Source: Budorcas taxicolor (taxonomy: Eukaryota; Chordata; Mammalia; Artiodactyla; Bovidae). From it: a stretch of 64,000 bases of DNA. Positions 58,135-64,000 of the stretch are shown piece by piece; position 1 is the first letter of the stretch; the number at the start of each line of letters is the position of its first letter. The position numbers were made by a program, and so were the translations under genes. The DNA is taken from positions 32,604,001 through 32,668,000 of the forward strand of contig NC_068915.1 of the NCBI RefSeq assembly GCF_023091745.1, in the 5' to 3' direction. Below the pieces are notes generated by a model. That model did not search any database. It had not been told where the DNA came from and was given only the letters and a program-made list of their open reading frames with translations.

Positions 58135-58530
58135 CAGCCCCTGCTCTAAAGAAGTTTAGGGTTCAGTAGATTGGAACCAAGAAGAGAACTGGTTACAATA
58201 CAAGGTGGCAGGTCCAGCATTAGCACAGGATGTGGTGGAATCATCAGAGAGGAAACCAAAAGGAAATACACCAGGTTAAGGAAAGCTTTGGTAGGTAGGA
58301 AAGGTTTCCTCAAGAAAATGGCAAGTGAGTAATTATTAAAAAGTGAGAAAGTTGTGGTGGGGCAGAACATAGGGAAAATTTTTCTCATAGAGAGAACAAA
58401 AAGATCTACTTACAAGTGGAAAAAAAAAAAAACATGGAGATAGAAAAGGATGATTTGTGCAATACAAAATACAACAGAAATGGGAAGAAACAGAAGGATG
58501 AAAATATGTGAAATGCAAACATCAGGATAG
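58135..58530. repeat. Possible ancient interspersed repeat (unnamed)
   Basis: CTGCTCTAAAGAAGTTTAGG, GAACTGGTTACAATACAAGG and GGTTTCCTCAAGAAAATGGC with AAGTGAGTAATTATT recall an old mammalian repeat that reads CAAGGAGCTTACAG, AATTACAATACAG, GGCTTCC...GAGGAGGTGA. I cannot name the family. A run of A lies at about 58419-58431. Confidence 0.3.
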
Positions 58531-58951
58531 CCGTTTTTAAAGATTTCTGTTCACTCTAAACACATATAAACAGAGAACTAGAAAATAGAAAAATACTATT
58601 TCACTGATTTCCTTATAGCATATTCTGTAAATTGACAGATATCTAGACTCAAGATTTCATAATGTGCACCTAGACAATATTAAAGGTTTGGAAATGTTGT
58701 ACAACACCTACTATAAACACATTGCATCACAGTGTTGCAATCATCCAAGCTCAGAAATAATTTTAATACACTTTTCAAATGGATTCCTATAAGTATTACA
58801 TTCAACTTTAGGAAATGCTAAGTGAAGAAAGCTATAATTACTTTTATTTTGCTGTTGTGAATAAACACCTACATTGTTATTTATCTTCAAATGTTCTTCC
58901 AACTAATGAAGAAATGCAGAAAATGAATTTTTAAAATATTTATTCGGTATT
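58531..58951. other. AT-rich unassigned spacer
   Basis: Nothing recognised. Confidence 0.4.
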
Positions 58952-58961
58952 TTAGTGATCT
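58952..58961 (+). repeat. Left target-site duplication of the SINE/BovB chimera
   Basis: TTAGTGATCT here is repeated exactly at 59878-59887. It defines the ends of one insertion that contains both BovB and Bov-tA sequence. Confidence 0.92.
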
Positions 58962-59749
58962 TGTTGTTCAGTTGCTAAGTCATGTCCAATTCTCAGTGAC
59001 CTCATGGACTGCAGCACGCCAGGCTTCCTTCATCCTTTACTATCTCCCGTTTGCTCAAACTCACGTTCATTGAGTCAGTGATGCCATTCAACCATTTCAT
59101 CCTCTGTTGCCTCTTCTCCTCCTGTCCTCCATCTTTCCCAGAGTCAAGGTCTTTTCCAAGGAGTCAACTCTTTGCATCAGGTGGCCAAGTACTGGAACTT
59201 CAGCTTCAGCATTGTCCTTCCAATGAATATTCAGGGTTGATTTCCTTTTGGATTAACTGATTTGTTCTCCTTGCACTCCAAGGAACTCTCAACAGTCTTA
59301 TTTAGCACCATGATTCAAAAGCATCAATTCTTCTCGCTCACCCTTCTTTATGGTCCAACTTTCACATCTGTACAGGACTACTGGAAAAACCACAGCTTTG
59401 ACTAGACAGACTTTTGTTGGCAAAGTGATGTCTCTCCTTTTTAATATGCTGTGTAAGTTTGAGTTTTTCTTCCAAGGAGCAAGCATCTTTTAATTTCATG
59501 GCTGCAATCACCATCTGCAGTGATTTTGGAACCCAAGTAAAAAAAAAAAATCTGTCACTGTTTCCACTTTTTCCTCATCTATTTGCCATGAAGTGACTGG
59601 ACTGGATGCCATGATCTTAGTTTTTTTGAATGCCAAGTTTTAAGCCAGTTTTTCACTCTCTCTTTTCACCCTCACCAGGAGACTCTTTACTTCCTCTTCA
59701 CTTTCTGCCATTAAACTAGTGTCATCTGCATATCTGAAGTTGTTGATAT
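58962..59749 (-). repeat. BovB LINE part of a chimeric insertion
   Basis: Antisense BovB 3' 0.79 kb, from TGTTGTTCAGTTGCTAAGTC to TTGTTGATATTTCTTAGG. It covers the 3' UTR and RT up to just beyond motif C (complement of CATATGCAGATGACAC at about 59718). Diverged, with several indels. On the right it is fused without a gap to a Bov-tA head in the same orientation. Confidence 0.93.
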
Positions 59750-59877
59750 TTCTTAGGCAAGAATACTGGAGTGGGTAGCTATTCCCTTCTCCAGCGGACA
59801 TTCCTAACCCAATGATTGAAACCAGGTCTCCTGTATTGCAGGCAGATTCTTTACCATTTGAGCCACTAGGGAAGCCC
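59750..59877 (-). repeat. Bov-tA head, 5' part of a chimeric insertion
   Basis: Complement of the Bov-tA 5' half: CAAGAATACTGGAGTGGGTA, TTCCCTTCTCCAGCGGACAT, GGTCTCCTGTATTGCAGGCA, TGAGCCACTAGGGAAGCCC. The SINE's own BovA tail is missing; BovB takes its place. In the minus-strand sense the junction reads TTCTTGCCTAAGAAATATC. The SINE (GCCTGGAGAAT) and BovB (GCCAGGAGAAATAT) share GGAGAA-like text there. Confidence 0.92.
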
Positions 59878-59887
59878 TTAGTGATCT

Positions 59888-60437
59888 AATAATACTCAGT
59901 TGCTAAATTTAAAAAAATGAAACAATTTCTATACATCTAGATAGAACACATTTCCCCAAATACACAGTACTAAGCTTATGTTCCTTTCTATTCACCAGCT
60001 TATTTATACATAAAGAATATTACAGTTATAAACCTCTAACAGGTTTTCTGGCTATTTGAGGAGAAGAAATTGTGCCTGACAGCAAGTGGCCTGTTATATT
60101 CAATTCCATTTCCACCTCTTTCCTCTTCACTTTCAACACCCTTCTGTAAAACCCAGTACTTAATTGAATACCCAGGGGTGTTACACATGAAACATTTTGA
60201 AGTAGTTTAATGGGGATGATTTACAGCAATATACAGGAAGATGTGCTGAGAAGGTTTGAAATCATCCTCTGTGGTATATATACATTATAAGCTGGAGCAT
60301 CTGACACCACATGACATTTATTAAAATCCAACGGGATTAGACCTCATCAAGATCCTCAGACTCTGAAGCTTATAAATGCTGCATATCCAAAAATATAGGA
60401 TTTCTCTTTTTATTAACATACCTAAGGGAAAAAAAAG
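59888..60437. other. Unassigned spacer
   Basis: No feature recognised. Confidence 0.4.
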
Positions 60438-60644
60438 GGCTTCCCTGGTAGCTCAGATGGTAAAGCGTCTGCCTACAACGCGGGAGACCTGGGTTCAATC
60501 CCTGGGTTGGGAAGATCCCCTGGAGAAGGAAATGGCAACCCACTTCAGTATTCATGCCTGGAAAACCCCATGGACCAGAGAGCCTGGTGGGCTACAGTCC
60601 ATGGGGTCACAAAGAGTCGGACATGACTGAGCGACTTCACTCAC
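60438..60644 (+). repeat. Bov-tA SINE, well preserved
   Basis: Sense, full length: GGGCTTCCCTGGTAGCTCAG to GACTGAGCGACTTCACTCAC. The tRNA-derived head keeps RNA polymerase III promoter-like boxes: TAGCTCAGATGG (A-box-like) and GGTTCAATCCC (B-box-like). CTAAGGGAAAAAA on the left and CTAAGAAAAAA on the right suggest a target duplication with a two-base indel. The least diverged Bov-tA in the window. Confidence 0.96.
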
Positions 60645-62329
60645 TAAGAAAAAACAAATTCAATGGGTTGATAAAATACATGCTTTTTTTTTTAATTTCC
60701 TGTTTGATTTCACACAGAGTAACATGTACAAAGCTACTGGTGGATTTGCGCTATTCCATATTTTGTGTAACTTAGTACTAATTACATCTGGTAAGCCCTA
60801 GGATTATTATAAACATTTAAGAAATACCAACTGATATTTATGACTAACTGCAAAAGGACTGACACTAGAAGTTTATTGCACCTACTTCAATAACGACCTC
60901 CCGCCCCACAATTAACAGTGTAAGAATAAAGAAAATTGTAACAAAGTATGAAAGAGGGTTTTAAAAAATAAAACAAGGTTAAAAGTGACTTGGGAAGACA
61001 AGAGTAGTAATAAGTGACTTAAAGTAGACGCAGCCTACTGAAATGCCTGCAGAGAAAGGAGAAATAAGAGATCCAATTTGTCCTCAGAAAACTCTTGGGA
61101 ATCCTTACTTGGAAGCAAGAGTCCCAGAGGAGTTATGGATGAAAGGTGTATACAAAAACAAATATATCTTCTGACAGTTAGTGAACGAACGCAGGGGTGG
61201 AGGAAATTCCAGTCCTCCTTGTTAGTCCTGCACAACTAGCATCCTCCTTACTCTCCCATACTTCACTGAAGAATTCTCCCTGGAGACAGGAGCTTCTGCT
61301 CCTACTGCCTAGTCAGGGCCTGTTGGTGCACTTTCAGAAATCTGATAAGAAACTGTTAACTCAGCAAATATTAAGTTATATAAACATTCAATTAAATTAT
61401 ATTGAAGACAATGATAATAAATTCAAAACTATCATATTCCCAATTATTTTACTACTTGTTCTGTTCTTCGCATTATTTTCTGTACTTATATAGTAGAAAC
61501 ACTAGATGCTCTATATGAATATCATAGCAGGGCACTGCACACTTTTTCTAACTGTTCAGTGACATCATATGATAGCTTGAAACTGGCTACAGAAATATTT
61601 ACGCATTGATGAAAATTAGCAAACTCTATAAATCAGAGCTTTATTAACAGTTTTGTTGTTTGTCTCAGTTTAAACAAGTAAAGGAGAAACTACAAATAAT
61701 ACAGATTAAACCTGCAAGTGTGTTGTATCTACTGCTCAAGATGAAAAGATGTTTTATTAAATAAATATAATTTTTACAACTGTGAGAAATATTTTAACAA
61801 CAGATCACATATCAGATTAAATTAGAATAATTTAATTGTATAAAGTTTTGGTGTACTGGGATGCAACACCATTTCTCAAATTAAGGTTGAATCATAACCA
61901 GAGGTGGATTATGGTTACAATAATTTGGTAAAAATCAGTGAAAACATTTTGTGAGATTCAATTGAGCCTATGGAATGTACTCTAAAATAATATTTTATGA
62001 TTATTTGTAAATTGTATGCTATATATCCTTTATATTAGTAAAATTTATAATAAACATTCATTATGCATATAGGCACACATCTCTTCATTTTTTTTCTGTT
62101 TGTTTGTTTAGAGAACCAATCTTTAAACATTTATCAGTACATCCTGGATACTAGGAATAAGCTGGTGAAAACAGGGATTTTTCCTGTTAAAATTTACTAC
62201 AAAAGTATACACTCAACATTCTTCATTCATGCCATTACCAGATGCCAATATCATTAACGCTTAAAATACTGCTTTCTCTTCTATTCTATGCCAATATATC
62301 TTTTTAGGTCATTGATAATGCTCATGTCT
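60645..62329. other. AT-rich unassigned sequence
   Basis: About 1.7 kb. 61.18-61.34 kb is less AT-biased (AGTCCTCCTTGTTAGTCCTG; GGAGACAGGAGCTTCTGCTC) but shows no coding frame or repeat I can name. Confidence 0.4.
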
Positions 62330-62780
62330 CTTAAATTCTTTCATGTTTTAAGTATTGTTGCCACTCTGTAACTGATTCTGCAGAATTTCTTCTGACCTAC
62401 ACTCTAGTTTATTAGCTGTGCTTCTACTAACTTTCCAATGAGATTTGATCTCAATTATTACATCTCACATTCTAGAAGTTCTCTTTGTTTAGTGTTTTCT
62501 GCTTTTTTCTGAATTTCACTGGTCATCTTTGAGGGTCTTATGCTTTTACCAATTACTTTTATTTTCTTTCTTATCTATTTAAACATAGTCATTATATTTA
62601 TTTTATATTTTGCACTGAAATTTTTTGAGTCTGGTATCTTTATCATACGTATCTTTGTCATACATATCTTTGTCATAATCACTGTCTCAAGCATTTTCAC
62701 CACAAACACTTTTGCTGAATAACTAACTTGCCTTAAGGCAATTTGGTCACAAAAATAAAATAATAAAAAATGAAAAAGCA
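62330..62780 (-). repeat. Ancient L1-like remnant (tentative)
   Basis: TTCTAGAAGTTCTCTTTGTT, then GGTCATCTTTGAGGGTCT, and the surrounding T-rich text recall the complement of old L1-type 3' regions (TTCTAGAATTTCCATTTGGTT). Weak. Confidence 0.28.
62636..62680 (+). repeat. 15-bp tandem repeat, three units
   Basis: ATCTTTATCATACGT (62636-62650), ATCTTTGTCATACAT (62651-62665), ATCTTTGTCATAATC (62666-62680). One to three differences between units; a small minisatellite. Confidence 0.93.
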
Positions 62781-64000
62781 ATGGGAAAAAGGCTATAATG
62801 AAATGTGAGAAATTAATAAGAAATTTAAAATGACTTTATTGAGAAATACAAAATATTTGAATACTTTTAAAATGTATTTAGATTCATGGCAATACTGTGT
62901 AAATTACTAATTTTATTTTGTGGGTTGTACCAAACCGCTTGCCTTCAAAGTTCTTCATTCTTAGTATTTTATACACTCTGTCTCCTTGTTGATTCAATTC
63001 ATTGTTTGGCATTGCAATTTTTATTTTTCACTAAAATCTTCCTTCATTAAAAGAGATATCAGTTCTTAAATAGTTTTTTATTACTCTTTCATTCTTGGCA
63101 TATGGTCACATGTCCATTAAGAGATATTCCAAAGTTCTGCGGAAAATGGTGGGTTCAATTCTGTGCCTTTAAGGTCCTCAACCTCTCCTCTTCTCCAGCA
63201 TAATGTATTTCAAAGTAAGAAACCAACTCTTTGGACAGATCACCCTCATCTATCATGATTTTCATAATTTTTATATCATATATGCCAAACTAAATTGTCA
63301 ATTCATTATTTTATCTTTTATAGTAAAATTGCCTTAACACAAAATAGTTATATAATAAAAATATTTTCAAGTGAAATTTTTGTGGCAAAGATATGTCTAT
63401 GGCAAAGACGCTTATGGCAAAATACTTAGAACCTTATTTTCATCTACTGTGTCTTGCCCATGATCCCTCATTTCTGTAAGTATTTTGTAATTGTGTTATG
63501 TGATTGTACTTTTACTGCTTTCTATCTTCTCTATGAGAATCATTAAAAGCCTGGGTTGCAAATGTAAAATTCCACAAAGATTTTACATTTGTTTTTGTAA
63601 AATATTTGGAAACATTACTAACCCTAAGTCCATTTTAAGTTTAATATTTCTCTGTATCATGTGAATAGCATGAATTGTCATGAATTTCACATGATAGTCT
63701 TTTCATGACCATGAATTCTCATAGTTTTGCACCCTCTTCCTAGTCAAAGCTGAGGAAGATTTTCTTTTTAGTCCACTTTTATTTGTATAACTTTAAAATT
63801 CATTCTTGATTGTATCCTTTGTGTTTTCAAACTTAATGCAAACTGAGAACAGACTCTGAAAACTGCGTGAGCCCAAACTTTCCCACACGCATGCTAAAAC
63901 CATCAAAAGCAAATCCCTGGGCCAGTCACAATCTGATTAAAGATGACCCCAAAGCCCAGTGAAATCTTGCAAATTAACAAACTATCATCATTTGTTATAT
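62781..64000. other. AT-rich unassigned sequence to the window end
   Basis: No gene, RNA or named repeat recognised. A less AT-biased patch lies at 63.84-63.97 kb. Confidence 0.4.

Noticed and set aside
60438..60510. tRNA-like sequence with A- and B-box-like motifs
   Set aside because: It is the head of a Bov-tA SINE; BovA sequence follows, and it does not form a complete tRNA cloverleaf ending.
1..64000. CRISPR array, bacterial operon or viral genome
   Set aside because: Regularly recurring sequences are dispersed SINE/LINE copies, not spaced direct repeats. There are no dense reading frames, and I saw no LTR pair or retroviral gag/pol/env text.

Overview
This is nuclear DNA from a pecoran (bovid) ruminant. 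The window is full of BovB (RTE-clade LINE) copies, Bov-tA and BOV-A2 SINEs and the ruminant-type L1 3' end (L1-BT type), over older mammalian L1, L2 and MIR remnants. These families point to cattle, sheep, goat or relatives; I cannot separate the species by eye. I see no cellular protein-coding exon chain, rRNA, tRNA gene or CRISPR array. The window reads as a gene desert or the inside of a very long intron. The only open frames with recognisable protein similarity are broken BovB and L1 reverse transcriptase/endonuclease fragments.

Layout. 1-2.5 kb: BovB 3' ends and SINE fragments. 4.7-8.3 kb: two antisense L1 remnants in tandem, the first split by a 1.3-kb BovB. 9.1-11.3 kb: a SINE cluster (two Bov-tA, a BovA fragment and a BOV-A2 with a GCA tail). 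14.8-15.4 kb: a SINE inside a SINE, next to a BovB 3' end. 15.7-20.65 kb: a near-full-length antisense BovB that contains a second BovB with an inverted 5' segment. 22-24.5 kb: an internally deleted L1. 26.2-34.2 kb: about 8 kb with almost no ruminant-specific insertions. 34.2-38.2 kb: two BovBs (one split by an L1 3' end, one internally deleted) and a Bov-tA. 38.2-44.1 kb: an ancient repeat, then an ancient L1 split by three younger insertions. 45.4-54 kb: scattered SINEs, one BovB with a 222-codon reverse-transcriptase frame and a dated L1 3' end. 58.9-59.9 kb: a Bov-tA/BovB chimera inside one target-site duplication. 60.4 kb: a fairly intact Bov-tA. The rest is AT-rich, largely unassigned sequence.

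The elements act as one system: BovB supplies the RTE reverse transcriptase, and Bov-tA/BOV-A2 SINEs carry BovB-derived tails that let that enzyme copy them. The notable finds are structural records of retrotransposition: a probable twin-priming inversion of BovB, a SINE-LINE template-switch chimera, two BovB copies sharing the same non-BovB 3' flank, and nested insertions that give a relative order of events. All calls come from reading the sequence by eye against remembered family features. Boundaries are good to a few bases where a target duplication is given, otherwise to about 10-30 bases.
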